Shown here: in pieces, positions 24,277 through 30,758 of the stretch
How positions within the stretch are numbered: position 1 is the first letter of the stretch
Layout of the letters: each line of letters begins with the position of its first letter
Source: Clostridiales bacterium
GTDB lineage: Bacteria; Bacillota; Clostridia; Christensenellales; CAG-138
DNA length: 33,037 nt
Direction: 5' to 3'
NCBI GenBank assembly: GCA_009779405.1
Contig: WREI01000023.1
Location: 1 to 33,037, forward strand
Translations under genes and position numbers: made by a program
The notes under the pieces: generated by a model
What the model saw: only the letters and a program-made list of their open reading frames with translations
Database searches by the model: none
Told to the model about the DNA's origin: nothing

Positions 24277-24412
24277 AAGTAATAAGTAATAGATGCAACC
24301 TCCGCACTTGTGCGGAGGGCAGAGAGGTTGTACGACTGCCGGATTGCAGAAAATTAGATCAAGAAATGCGGAGCATTTCTCACCGCACCTCTGCATTATT
24401 ACCTATTACTTA
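24277..24412. repeat. MITE-like element, copy C (136 bp)
   Basis: Starts AAGTAATAAGTAATAGATGC and ends TTATTACCTATTACTTAT. It contains both hairpins, CCTCCGCAC/GTGCGGAGG and GAAATGC/GCATTTC. It begins 9 nt after the pduS stop and ends 39 nt before pduT. It lies in the opposite orientation to copy A. Confidence 0.8.
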
Positions 24413-24451
24413 TGACCACCTATTATTTAGAGGTTAGAGGAGACCCAACAC

Positions 24452-24997
24452 ATGTACGCCCTTGGAATGATCGAAAGTAACTCCATACCCGCCGGGATTG
24501 AGGGCGGGGACGCCATGCTGAAGGCGGCGGATGTCGCGCTGCGCACGGCGCAAGTCGTCTGCGCGGGGAAATATATCGTGCTTGTTTCGGGCGATGTGGC
24601 CGCCGTGCGGCACGCCGTGGAAGCGGGCGCGGAAGTGCTGCAAACGACCTTGGTGGATAGCTTTGTGATCCCCAATGTGCATGAAAAGGTGATTGCGGCG
24701 CTGTCGGCGGCTACATTCGTGGATAATCCCGCTGCGATAGGCATTCTGGAGAGTTTTTCGCTGGTGGCCGCCGTGCAGTGTGCGGACGCTGCCGTGAAGG
24801 CGGCGGATGTGGATTTGATCGAGGTGCGCCTGGGGCGCGGCATGGGGGGCAAGTCCTTTGTGCTGATGACAGGCGAGGTGGCGGCCGTGCGCGTGGCGAT
24901 TGCGGCGGCGGAAGCTATGGAGGAGATCGCGGGTATGCTGGCGAGAACGGTTATCATACCGTCGCCGCATCCCGATCTTATAAATGCGTTACTGTAA
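24452..24997 (+). CDS. pduT: BMC-T trimeric shell protein, PduT-like with pore cysteine
   Basis: 181 residues with two tandem BMC domains (about 1-90 and 95-181), forming pseudohexameric trimers in the shell facets. Cys37 in TAQVVCAGKYIVL aligns by eye with Cys38 of Salmonella PduT, which holds a [4Fe-4S] cluster in the central pore. The rest also follows PduT: start YALGMIESNSIPAGIEGGDA, and FVLMTGEVAAVRVAI in the second domain. With PduS in the same operon it probably conducts electrons across the shell. AGAGGAGA precedes the ATG at some distance. Confidence 0.92.
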   Translation: MYALGMIESNSIPAGIEGGDAMLKAADVALRTAQVVCAGKYIVLVSGDVAAVRHAVEAGAEVLQTTLVDSFVIPNVHEKVIAALSAATFVDNPAAIGILESFSLVAAVQCADAAVKAADVDLIEVRLGRGMGGKSFVLMTGEVAAVRVAIAAAEAMEEIAGMLARTVIIPSPHPDLINALL

Positions 24998-25016
24998 AAA
25001 ATAAAGGAGAACGGTT

Positions 25017-25295
25017 ATGAAAGAAGCACTCGGAATGGTGGAAACCCGCGGTTTGATCGGCGCGATCGAAGCGGCGGACGCGATGGTCAAGGCGGCGAAT
25101 GTGCGCCTGGCCGGTAAGGAACAGATAGGCAGCGGTCTCGTTACGGTCATGGTGCGCGGCGATGTCGGCGCGGTCAAGGCAGCCGTGGAAGCGGGCAGTG
25201 CCGCGGCAAGCCGCGTGGGCGAGCTGTACGGCGCGCACGTCATCCCCCGCCCCCATGCGGATGTGGAGGGTGTGATTCCCCAGGTCAAGGAGTAA
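25017..25295 (+). CDS. BMC-H hexameric shell protein (PduA/EutM-like)
   Basis: 92 residues, one BMC domain, the main facet protein of the shell. Typical segments are [20 protein letters not shown], then [19 protein letters not shown] and [11 protein letters not shown]. The pore loop appears as KEQIGSGL, near the usual KIGSG. It is the only BMC-H gene in the window, so it is likely to form most of the facets. AAGGAG precedes the ATG, and the gap after pduT is 19 nt. Confidence 0.96.
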   Translation: MKEALGMVETRGLIGAIEAADAMVKAANVRLAGKEQIGSGLVTVMVRGDVGAVKAAVEAGSAAASRVGELYGAHVIPRPHADVEGVIPQVKE

Positions 25296-25444
25296 TCGAT
25301 TCGACAAGCTACGCTTATCGAATCGGGTCGCTGCGGTGTTGCCGCAGCGGGTTTCGCAAGCGGGTGCGCATTCGGACATGCGTGTCTGTCGCGCGCACCC
25401 GCTTGATAGGTATAATTTCCGCCGCACAGGTCGTCGGAAATTAT
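25296..25444. repeat. Paired post-stop hairpins (copy 2) with inserted hairpins
   Basis: Begins directly after the TAA of the BMC-H gene with CGATTCGA/TCGAATCG (25296-25324). The family hairpin ATAATTTCCG/CGGAAATTAT around a CGCACAGGTCG loop closes it (25412-25444). Between them lie two more hairpins, CGCTGCGG/CCGCAGCG and a 12-bp AAGCGGGTGCGC/GCGCACCCGCTT. I see no gene from 25296 to 25542. Confidence 0.6.
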
Positions 25445-25542
25445 GATTGTAAGCCTCGCTGTGCGCAGGGTTGTTCTGTAGACACCTTGCACGCAGATGG
25501 AAGCTTGTTTTGATTTTTTGTACACTCGGAACGGAGCAATCA

Positions 25543-25815
25543 ATGCAAGTCGGCAGAGTTGAGGGGACGGTTGTCTGTACCGTCAAAGATCCCACATTGG
25601 CCGGAATCAAGCTGCTTTTGCTGCGCGTGCTGGAGCATGGGCAGGAGAAGGCCTTGATTGTCGCGTCTGACGCGACGCGGCAGGCGGGCATGGGCGACCT
25701 CGTCACCTGGGTATCCAGCAAGGAGGCCTCGCTGATTTTCCGCCGGCCCTTTACGCCCACGGATGCAAGCATTACGGGGTTTATTGACGCGTATAACCAT
25801 GAGGTTACTACTTGA
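25543..25815 (+). CDS. BMC-P vertex protein (EutN/CcmL family), copy 2
   Basis: 90 residues, EutN/CcmL family: MQVGRVEGTVVCTVKDPTLA at the start, then LLLLRVLEHG and QAGMGDLVTWVSSKEA. I chose the ATG at 25543 (preceded by CGGAG) because the family begins there; the open frame upstream is unrelated. Its TGA overlaps the TTG start of the next gene. It is separated from the shell gene cluster by the hairpin-rich gap, so it may need its own transcription or readthrough. Confidence 0.92.
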   Translation: MQVGRVEGTVVCTVKDPTLAGIKLLLLRVLEHGQEKALIVASDATRQAGMGDLVTWVSSKEASLIFRRPFTPTDASITGFIDAYNHEVTT

Positions 25816-26108
25816 AACTTGCACGCGTTGTGGGCAATGTCGTCTCTACCATAAAGGACCGCACCCACGAAAATAAGAAATTACTGATTGTGGACTACGT
25901 CGACGAGCGCGGCGCGGTTATTGGCGCGCCGCAAATCGCACTGGATTCTGTCGACGCGGGCGTGGGCGACCTTGTCCTGGTCGCGCACGAGGGCGGCGGC
26001 GCGAAGATGTTGCTGAACGATAAAGATGTTGTCAGCAACTGCGTGATCTGTGGGGTTGTGGATCATTATACATTTGACGGGCAAGAGCGCGGGAAGCGGA
26101 GCGGATGA
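25812..26108 (+). CDS. BMC-P vertex protein (EutN/CcmL family), copy 3, TTG start
   Basis: 98 residues: (M)KLARVVGNVVSTIKDRTHEN, then LDSVDAGVGDLVLVAHEGG and VVDHYTFDGQ. The start is TTG at 25812, overlapping the stop codon of copy 2 (TTGA), with GAGG 7 nt upstream; no ATG or GTG lies at the family start. The three BMC-P copies may form mixed or alternative vertices. Confidence 0.9.
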   Translation: MKLARVVGNVVSTIKDRTHENKKLLIVDYVDERGAVIGAPQIALDSVDAGVGDLVLVAHEGGGAKMLLNDKDVVSNCVICGVVDHYTFDGQERGKRSG

Positions 26109-26143
26109 TTACCTGTCATATTCTCTGCATTCTGCATTATTCC

Positions 26144-27121
26144 CTACTCCCTCTCCCCCAACCCCGTCAGCAACCCCCAAAGCAGCGCGTCGGCGTCCTT
26201 TTTTTTGCCCTGTTTTTGATAGAAATCCACCTCGGCCATGCGGGCGAGGGCCGTTTGGATGCGGGCGGCGCTTGTAGCCTTGGCGGCCTCGGCGTTCTTT
26301 TGCGCGCCGTAGGCGTTGCCGCCCAGGAGGGACGCCGCCTGCGAAACGGAGTTGCCCGCGTCGAGGTAGGCCCGCGCCTGCGCCATTTGCCGCAGGTTGC
26401 CGACGATGATATGGGCGAGCTGCATCGCGCTCTTCCCCTGCTGCTGCAAGAGCCGCAACAGGGCGAGCCCCTCCTTTTGTTTGCCGCGCAGAAAGAGTTT
26501 CAGCAGATTGAATACATCCGCTTCTTCGGAGGAGACGACGCATTTATCGAGCATCGCCTTGGTGACGGCGGCCCCCTGCCCCGCATAGGCGCAGAGCTTT
26601 TCCGCTTCGTTTTGCAGGGTATGGCCGCTTGTGCCTACGCGCTGCACCAGGTCGCGCGCCAGCGCGGGCGAGAACTCGACCCCGGCCCCCACTGCCACGC
26701 GGGCAATCAGCTTCATTGCCCTGTCCTCGGTCAGCGGCGCGAACTCCACCGCGCGGTTTTCGGTGACAAAAGCCTTCACCGTCTTGCTGTCCTTTGCCTT
26801 GCCCCGCCGCAGCAGGAGCAGGATGGTCTCCGGGGGAATGGCACCGGGCGCGAGTGCGGCAGATAGCGCGTCCTCGTCCGGTTCGGTTGCCACGACGATG
26901 CGGAAGCGGTCAAAGAGGGGCAAAGTTGCGCAACTCTCGAGCAGCGCGCGCGCGTCCGGCGCAATCAGGCGGGTATAATTCATCTCCCGCATGCCCTCGT
27001 CGAGCAGCGCGAGTACGCGGCGCAACGCGTCCGCCTTGGTCAGCTCCTCCTCCCCGTGCAGGAGGTAGGGGCCGGACAGGGCGGCGGATTGGGTGGCTTT
27101 GTAGAAATCGGATTCGGTCAT
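26144..27121 (-). CDS. holA: DNA polymerase III delta subunit
   Basis: 325 residues, delta subunit of the clamp loader. It opens the beta clamp. The N-terminal YLLHGEEELTKADALRRV is the family signature, followed by a AAA-like fold. Further segments are RVGTSGHTLQNEAEKLCAYA and SSEEADVFNLLKLFLRGKQKEGL, then a helical C-terminal collar domain. Length is normal. It is on the minus strand with its own promoter and converges on the end of the BMC operon, leaving 35 nt. That gap holds a decayed bit of MITE-like sequence (CTCTGCATTCTGCATTATT). Confidence 0.95.
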   Translation of the reverse strand: MTESDFYKATQSAALSGPYLLHGEEELTKADALRRVLALLDEGMREMNYTRLIAPDARALLESCATLPLFDRFRIVVATEPDEDALSAALAPGAIPPETILLLLRRGKAKDSKTVKAFVTENRAVEFAPLTEDRAMKLIARVAVGAGVEFSPALARDLVQRVGTSGHTLQNEAEKLCAYAGQGAAVTKAMLDKCVVSSEEADVFNLLKLFLRGKQKEGLALLRLLQQQGKSAMQLAHIIVGNLRQMAQARAYLDAGNSVSQAASLLGGNAYGAQKNAEAAKATSAARIQTALARMAEVDFYQKQGKKKDADALLWGLLTGLGERE

Positions 27122-27127
27122 GGGGGT

Positions 27128-27156
27128 AGTATAGCATATTTTCAGGGCAGTGGGCA
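27128..27156 (-). promoter_or_regulatory. Promoter of holA, start site at the start codon
   Basis: Minus strand: -10 TATACT (27133-27128), then 6 nt, then the ATG. The best -35 at 17-bp spacing is TGCCCA (27156-27151), which lies inside the inverted-repeat element. No ribosome site fits between. The -35 is a weak match. Confidence 0.5.
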
Positions 27157-27327
27157 GTAGTTTCTGTATACCAATACAACTGTCCTAACTGTCCTAACTG
27201 TCCGACGCATACAAGGGTGTTCCTACAATACAATACGTTTCTTTTATATATAGTATCATCGAAGGACAGTTAGGACAGTTAGGACAGTATATTTATATAC
27301 TATACCCACTGCCTACTGCCTATTGCC
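27144..27327. repeat. Inverted-repeat element with 9-bp tandem units
   Basis: A 184-bp palindromic element between the divergent holA and MazG-like genes. The arms carry CTGTCCTAACTGTCCTAACT (left, 27180-27203) and its inverse AGTTAGGACAGTTAGGACAG (right, 27264-27287). Outer arms are GGGCAGTGGGCAGTAG and CCACTGCCTACTGCC. The unit TGTCCTAAC repeats in each arm. It has no coding capacity, and the repeats abut, so it is not a CRISPR. Confidence 0.8.
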
Positions 27328-27351
27328 AATCCATGCACTTTCCGTTACTAT
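27323..27351 (+). promoter_or_regulatory. Promoter of the MazG-like gene
   Basis: -35 TTGCCA (27323-27328), 17-bp spacer, -10 TACTAT (27346-27351). The -35 straddles the right end of the inverted-repeat element. The start site near 27358 excludes the ATG at 27352 and supports the start at 27373. Confidence 0.6.
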
Positions 27352-27372
27352 ATGCACATTGGGGGTGGGACG

Positions 27373-27735
27373 ATGGAGGATTTGAGACTTTCGGAGCTGC
27401 TGGATATGCAGCGCGCGCTTTGGGAGCGGAACGCGGGGCATTGGGATCCACTGGCGCCCGAATTTGCGCGCAATTCCGTTTTGTTTATGCTGGGGGAATT
27501 GGGCGAGGCCATTGCCATTATCAAGAAGCGCGGCGAGGATGCGATTATGCGCGACCCCGCGTTGCGGCGCCACTTTGTGGAGGAGCTGGTCGATATGTGG
27601 ATGTATGCGGTCGATGTACTGTTGCGCTACGATGTGACGGCGGAGGAGTTTTCGGAGATTTATTTAGCCAAGCATGCGCGGAATATGCGGCGGGATTTTC
27701 CGACCGAGCATGCCTCGTATTTGAAAGAGTACTGA
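27373..27735 (+). CDS. MazG-like nucleotide pyrophosphohydrolase
   Basis: 120 residues, all-alpha NTP pyrophosphatase superfamily (MazG/dUTPase-like), which hydrolyses nucleoside triphosphates to monophosphates and pyrophosphate. The acidic motifs are visible as LGELGEAIAII (ExxE-like) and HFVEELVDMWMYAVDV (EELVD). The exact substrate cannot be told. I chose the ATG at 27373 because the one at 27352 lies next to the -10 box. GGGGGTGGG precedes it. The gene is followed by the sugar transferase after 4 nt. Confidence 0.78.
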   Translation: MEDLRLSELLDMQRALWERNAGHWDPLAPEFARNSVLFMLGELGEAIAIIKKRGEDAIMRDPALRRHFVEELVDMWMYAVDVLLRYDVTAEEFSEIYLAKHARNMRRDFPTEHASYLKEY

Positions 27736-27739
27736 TGTT

Positions 27740-28420
27740 ATGTTAGTGGCCTGGGACAAACTGCCCGAATTTATGCGCACGGAAGCCGTGCGCCCCTATT
27801 ATGAGCTCCTGCGCAAAAAGAGGGCGGGGCTGTTTTGCAAGCGCGCATTCGACATTTGCGCGGCGTCCGTACTGCTGCTTCTGCTCGCCCCGGTCTTCCT
27901 TGCCGTCGCCATTGCGGTGCGCGCCGATTCCCCCGGGCCTGTCTTCTTTCGGCAGCCGCGCGTGACGCGGCACGGGCGCATCTTCCGCATCTTCAAATTT
28001 CGGAGTATGACGCAGGGCGCGGAGCGAGGCGCGACCGTCACCGTGCAAAACGACGCGCGTGTGACCCGCGTGGGCAAATTTCTGCGCCGAACCCGCTTGG
28101 ACGAGACGCCACAGGTGTTCAATATACTGGCCGGGCAACTGACCTTTGTGGGTACGCGCCCGCCGCTGCCCGTATCCCTCGGCGTCTACAGGGAGGAATG
28201 GAACGCGACCCTGCTCCTGCCCGCAGGCGTCACCTCCGCCGCCAGCATCGCCTATAAAAACGAGGAAGACCTGCTCCGCGACGCGGTGGACCCGGTGGCC
28301 GTCTATAACAACGAAATTCTGCCCGCGAAGATGGCGATCAACCTTGCCGAGCTGCGCAGTTTTTCGTTTTGGCGGGACTTGGGGACCCTGGTGCGGACCT
28401 TGGGGGCGGTGGCGCGGTAG
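27740..28420 (+). CDS. Polyisoprenyl-phosphate sugar-1-phosphate transferase
   Basis: 226 residues, bacterial sugar transferase family (PglC/WcaJ catalytic domain). Such enzymes move a sugar phosphate from UDP-sugar to undecaprenyl phosphate to start polysaccharide or glycan assembly. A re-entrant membrane helix lies at about 38-60 (DICAASVLLLLLAPVFLAVA). The core has FFRQPRVTRHGRIFRIFKFR, then RRTRLDETPQVFNILAGQL and FVGTRPP. Catalytic Asp-Glu is in LDETPQ. No glycosyltransferase cluster follows here. The gene converges on the next one. Confidence 0.92.
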   Translation: MLVAWDKLPEFMRTEAVRPYYELLRKKRAGLFCKRAFDICAASVLLLLLAPVFLAVAIAVRADSPGPVFFRQPRVTRHGRIFRIFKFRSMTQGAERGATVTVQNDARVTRVGKFLRRTRLDETPQVFNILAGQLTFVGTRPPLPVSLGVYREEWNATLLLPAGVTSAASIAYKNEEDLLRDAVDPVAVYNNEILPAKMAINLAELRSFSFWRDLGTLVRTLGAVAR

Positions 28421-28427
28421 GGTTTAT

Positions 28428-29471
28428 TTATTTCGTTTGTATACACGCCAACTCCAGATCAAACCAGGTTTCGATGGCGTCGGCAATCTCCAAAACGGAT
28501 TCGTCCAAGGGCAGGCGCAGACCGCGGCAGCCGCCGTCGCAATGCCCGATTTCGGGCCTTTTTCGCCCACAGCCATAGCCCTTTGCTATCGTTTCCCGCA
28601 GAATTGGGGGGAAGGCTTGGATCGCGTCCGCATACTGCGCCGTGTTGGCCGCCTTTACGCTGAGCTCAAAGCCGTTGTTCAGGGACTTGTTCAGTCCCCA
28701 CAACTCTTTTCTTTTGTGGGAATATTTGATCAGTATCCAAAAATCCTTGATTTCCGCTTCGCAGTTGAGACCTTTGGCGATGCCGTGCCGATGCAGGCGC
28801 AGGATGAGGTTCCGCATCCCGGCGGACAGGGGCGCTATGGTGTTTTCCAAGGTGGAGAATGCGTCGGTCTGACCGTTCCCCAGAGCTCTGTAATCACAGC
28901 GCAGGAAGATATCCCAGTTGGTGAGGGTGCCGAATCTCTTTTCGGCCATCGCCATGGTCTTCAGGCCCATGAGCATGGCGGGGTGGTCGGGATAGGAAGC
29001 GGTCATTCTTTCGATGTTCGACAGATCAGGTTTCTTCCCGTCCAAATCCACGCCGCCGAATGCTATGCCGCAGTCCGTCAAAAAGCGCAGGCAGGCCACG
29101 CTTTTGGAGACGGGCAGTTTGGGATTGATCACTTCGCCGCCGAAGACGAGGGCGTCCTCCTTCGACACACTTTGTATGCCTATGTTCAGTAACAGGTCTT
29201 TGATGTTTTTCAGGAAGGGATAGTATACCGAGGTCCCGCTGCGGTTTTCATACGCATGCGGGATTTTTGTCTTGATATCGTATAAATCGCCGTTGGTGAT
29301 CAGGGTATCACAGAACCGATGCAGGAAGGTTCTGTATGCGCTGACGCCCTCGCGGACACTTTCCTCGTCGGCAAGCTCCGCGAAGACGGGATCGATGGCG
29401 TAGGTCTCGTCCGTTTCCGGGATGATGACGCTCTTTACATGTGCTGCCAGATCGCTGAGGGTTTTGCGCAT
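28428..29471 (-). CDS. Uncharacterised 347-residue protein
   Basis: Family not recognised. The protein is soluble with no signal or membrane segment. It starts MRKTLSDLAAHVKSVIIPET. The middle has GIAFGGVDLDGKKPDLSNIE and DIFLRCDYRALGNGQTDAF. The C-terminal region has a Cys/His-rich patch, GCGRKRPEIGHCDGGCRGL, that could hold a metal. I chose the ATG at 29471, with GGAGG 9 nt upstream and a promoter behind it; the frame is open further upstream. The end lies 7 nt from the sugar transferase, which it meets head-on. Confidence 0.75.
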   Translation of the reverse strand: MRKTLSDLAAHVKSVIIPETDETYAIDPVFAELADEESVREGVSAYRTFLHRFCDTLITNGDLYDIKTKIPHAYENRSGTSVYYPFLKNIKDLLLNIGIQSVSKEDALVFGGEVINPKLPVSKSVACLRFLTDCGIAFGGVDLDGKKPDLSNIERMTASYPDHPAMLMGLKTMAMAEKRFGTLTNWDIFLRCDYRALGNGQTDAFSTLENTIAPLSAGMRNLILRLHRHGIAKGLNCEAEIKDFWILIKYSHKRKELWGLNKSLNNGFELSVKAANTAQYADAIQAFPPILRETIAKGYGCGRKRPEIGHCDGGCRGLRLPLDESVLEIADAIETWFDLELACIQTK

Positions 29472-29501
29472 ATGGGGGGGCCTCCGTTTGCCGTTTTGTC
29501 C

Positions 29502-29530
29502 ATTACACATGGGAATGGGGCTTTTGTCAA
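29502..29530 (-). promoter_or_regulatory. Promoter of the 347-residue protein gene
   Basis: Minus strand: -35 TTGACA (29530-29525), 17-bp spacer, -10 TGTAAT (29507-29502). Confidence 0.78.
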
Positions 29531-29552
29531 GCGTGAAATTCGTAACCCACCG

Positions 29553-29581
29553 TTGAAAAGCGGGCGCGAATTTTGTATAAT
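29553..29581 (+). promoter_or_regulatory. Promoter of the first lipoprotein gene
   Basis: -35 TTGAAA (29553-29558), 17-bp spacer, -10 TATAAT (29576-29581). It is divergent from the promoter at 29502-29530, with only 22 bp between the two -35 boxes. Confidence 0.82.
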
Positions 29582-29623
29582 GCGTTATGGCACAAAAAAA
29601 TGTAGCCATTTTGGAGGAGAAAT

Positions 29624-30007
29624 ATGAAAAAGGCTTTGGCAATTGTTCTGGTTTCGGTTCTTGCTGTCGCTTTGCTTGTTGGATGCGTGCGCGTCAGCGT
29701 CAATCCGCTGGTCGGCAAGTATACCCTGGTATCCCTGCGGGTGGAGGGCGTGCCGATCAGCGCAAGCCTTCTGGCGCAGGAGGGCATGCGTCCCGAACAA
29801 ATCTATATTGAACTCAAAGCCGACGGTACATTCATGTTGTCTCTGTCCGGCATAATCCCGGGCGCCGATCTCGAGGGGGAGTACACGGTGAAAGAGGGCG
29901 TCTTGTCTCTGCATTCTGACGGTGAACTCCTGTATACGGGGACCATAGAGGAGCGGAAGATTATTCTGGATATGGAAGGCATACCGTTTATTTTTGAAGA
30001 GGTGTAA
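29624..30007 (+). CDS. Small lipoprotein, beta-rich
   Basis: 127 residues. The signal MKKALAIVLVSVLAVALLVG ends at lipobox Cys21 (LLVGC), so the mature protein would be anchored in the membrane by lipid. The rest is beta-rich and looks like a small barrel for ligand or self-association: LVGKYTLVSLRVEG, ELKADGTFMLSLSG, DLEGEYTVKEGVLSLHSDG. It resembles lipocalin-like or DUF domains of Firmicute lipoproteins, but I cannot name it. GGAGG precedes the ATG. Confidence 0.85.
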   Translation: MKKALAIVLVSVLAVALLVGCVRVSVNPLVGKYTLVSLRVEGVPISASLLAQEGMRPEQIYIELKADGTFMLSLSGIIPGADLEGEYTVKEGVLSLHSDGELLYTGTIEERKIILDMEGIPFIFEEV

Positions 30008-30052
30008 CCGACAGGCATCGTTTTTTCCATAAGATACCAGGCAAAATAATGT

Positions 30053-30081
30053 TTGCATTCTCGTCACTTTTCCTGTATACT
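30053..30081 (+). promoter_or_regulatory. Promoter of the structured RNA and zinc-ribbon gene
   Basis: -35 TTGCAT (30053-30058), 17-bp spacer, -10 TATACT (30076-30081). The start site would be near 30088, at the foot of the closing helix of the RNA. Confidence 0.8.
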
Positions 30082-30086
30082 GTTTG

Positions 30087-30316
30087 TTGGTATCGAAGAT
30101 GGGTCTGTGGTTGCAAGTCGAAGCCAGTCGCAGGCGAAACGATCCACATAAGCGGGGCAAAGTACCCGTGAGCATGGTGCGGCTTAGATGTAAGCCCGGC
30201 CAAGGGCGCGAAAGCGGTCTTGAGAGCGGTAGTAGTGGGACGCGAAAGCGCGGTAGCGAACCCGCCCGCCGGCGAATGTGGGGGCAAAAACCAGGTCAGC
30301 CATCGGAGATAACCAA
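30087..30316 (+). ncRNA. Structured noncoding RNA of about 230 nt, family not settled
   Basis: A long-range closing helix pairs TTGGT-ATC (30087-30094) with GATAACCAA (30308-30316) and GATGG (30098-30102) with CCATC (30300-30304). Inside are several hairpins: TGTGG/CCACA, CGGG/CCCG, GGCTTA-GATG-TAAGCC, and two CGC-GAAA-GCG stems with GNRA loops. The sequence has no convincing ORF. It has its own promoter, and the zinc-ribbon gene starts 28 nt downstream without a terminator between. Size, Clostridia-like setting and complexity recall the raiA motif RNA, but I cannot confirm that. It does not look like RNase P, tmRNA, 6S or SRP RNA. Confidence 0.72.
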
Positions 30317-30343
30317 AAAATATCCATATCAAGGGGAAAGTAC

Positions 30344-30616
30344 ATGTTCCAAGACAAATCACTGGTGTGCCGCGATTGCGGAAAGGAATTCGTTTTCACG
30401 AGCGGAGAACAAGAATTTTACGCAGAAAAAGGCTTCCAAAACGAACCCGTCCGCTGCAAGGATTGCCGCGGCAACCGCAAGACGCAGAGCCGCGGCGAGC
30501 GCGAAATGCATGACGCCGTATGCGCCGGCTGTGGCAAGGATACGAAGGTTCCGTTCCTGCCGAGAAATGACAAACCCATTTACTGCTCCGAGTGCTTTGC
30601 ACAGCGCCGCGGATAA
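30344..30616 (+). CDS. Small zinc-ribbon protein (CxxC-x17-CxxC type)
   Basis: 90 residues with two zinc-ribbon modules. The first has CRDCG and, 21 residues later, CKDCRG; the second has CAGCG and CSECFAQ. The segment LVCRDCGKEFVFTSGEQEFY is typical of the 'probable zinc-ribbon' family found widely in Clostridia and Chloroflexi, function unknown, possibly nucleic-acid binding. AAGGGG lies 8 nt before the ATG at 30344; the frame is open upstream into the RNA element. It is cotranscribed with the structured RNA and ends at a terminator. Confidence 0.9.
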   Translation: MFQDKSLVCRDCGKEFVFTSGEQEFYAEKGFQNEPVRCKDCRGNRKTQSRGEREMHDAVCAGCGKDTKVPFLPRNDKPIYCSECFAQRRG

Positions 30617-30636
30617 GTAATTGTACAACGTGACCG

Positions 30637-30670
30637 AAAGCCCCGCCGTGTTGCGGGGCTTTTGTGTTTT
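30637..30670 (+). terminator. Terminator after the zinc-ribbon gene
   Basis: Hairpin AAAGCCCCGC-CGTGTT-GCGGGGCTTTT, a strong intrinsic terminator about 20 nt after the stop codon. Confidence 0.92.
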
Positions 30671-30701
30671 GCAGGAACTGCTGCCCTGTTGTTAAAATCG
30701 C

Positions 30702-30730
30702 TTTACATTGCCTATTCTTTACGATAAAAT
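30702..30730 (+). promoter_or_regulatory. Promoter of the 22-codon ORF and second lipoprotein
   Basis: -35 TTTACA (30702-30707), 17-bp spacer, -10 TAAAAT (30725-30730). Confidence 0.7.
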
Positions 30731-30758
30731 CAAATTGCACAGGGGCAGAAAGGGGATT

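Noticed and set aside
24434-24970. Minus-strand frames opposite pduT and the BMC-H gene
   Set aside because: Shadows of clear BMC-domain genes, without ribosome sites or family features.
26105-26148. A fourth MITE copy between the last BMC-P gene and holA
   Set aside because: Only a short stretch (CTCTGCATT...GCATTATT) resembles the family end; too little to call an element.
27180-27287. Short regular repeats resembling a CRISPR array
   Set aside because: Units are 9 bp, abut without spacers, and are arranged as inverted arms; no cas genes.
27352-27372. Start of the MazG-like gene at the ATG at 27352
   Set aside because: This ATG directly follows the -10 box and would lie before the transcription start; 27373 fits promoter and family.
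30287-30304. ACCAGGTCAG similar to the SRP RNA core
   Set aside because: The match is about ten bases, and the remaining SRP motifs (GGAAGGAAGCAG and the matching loop) are missing.
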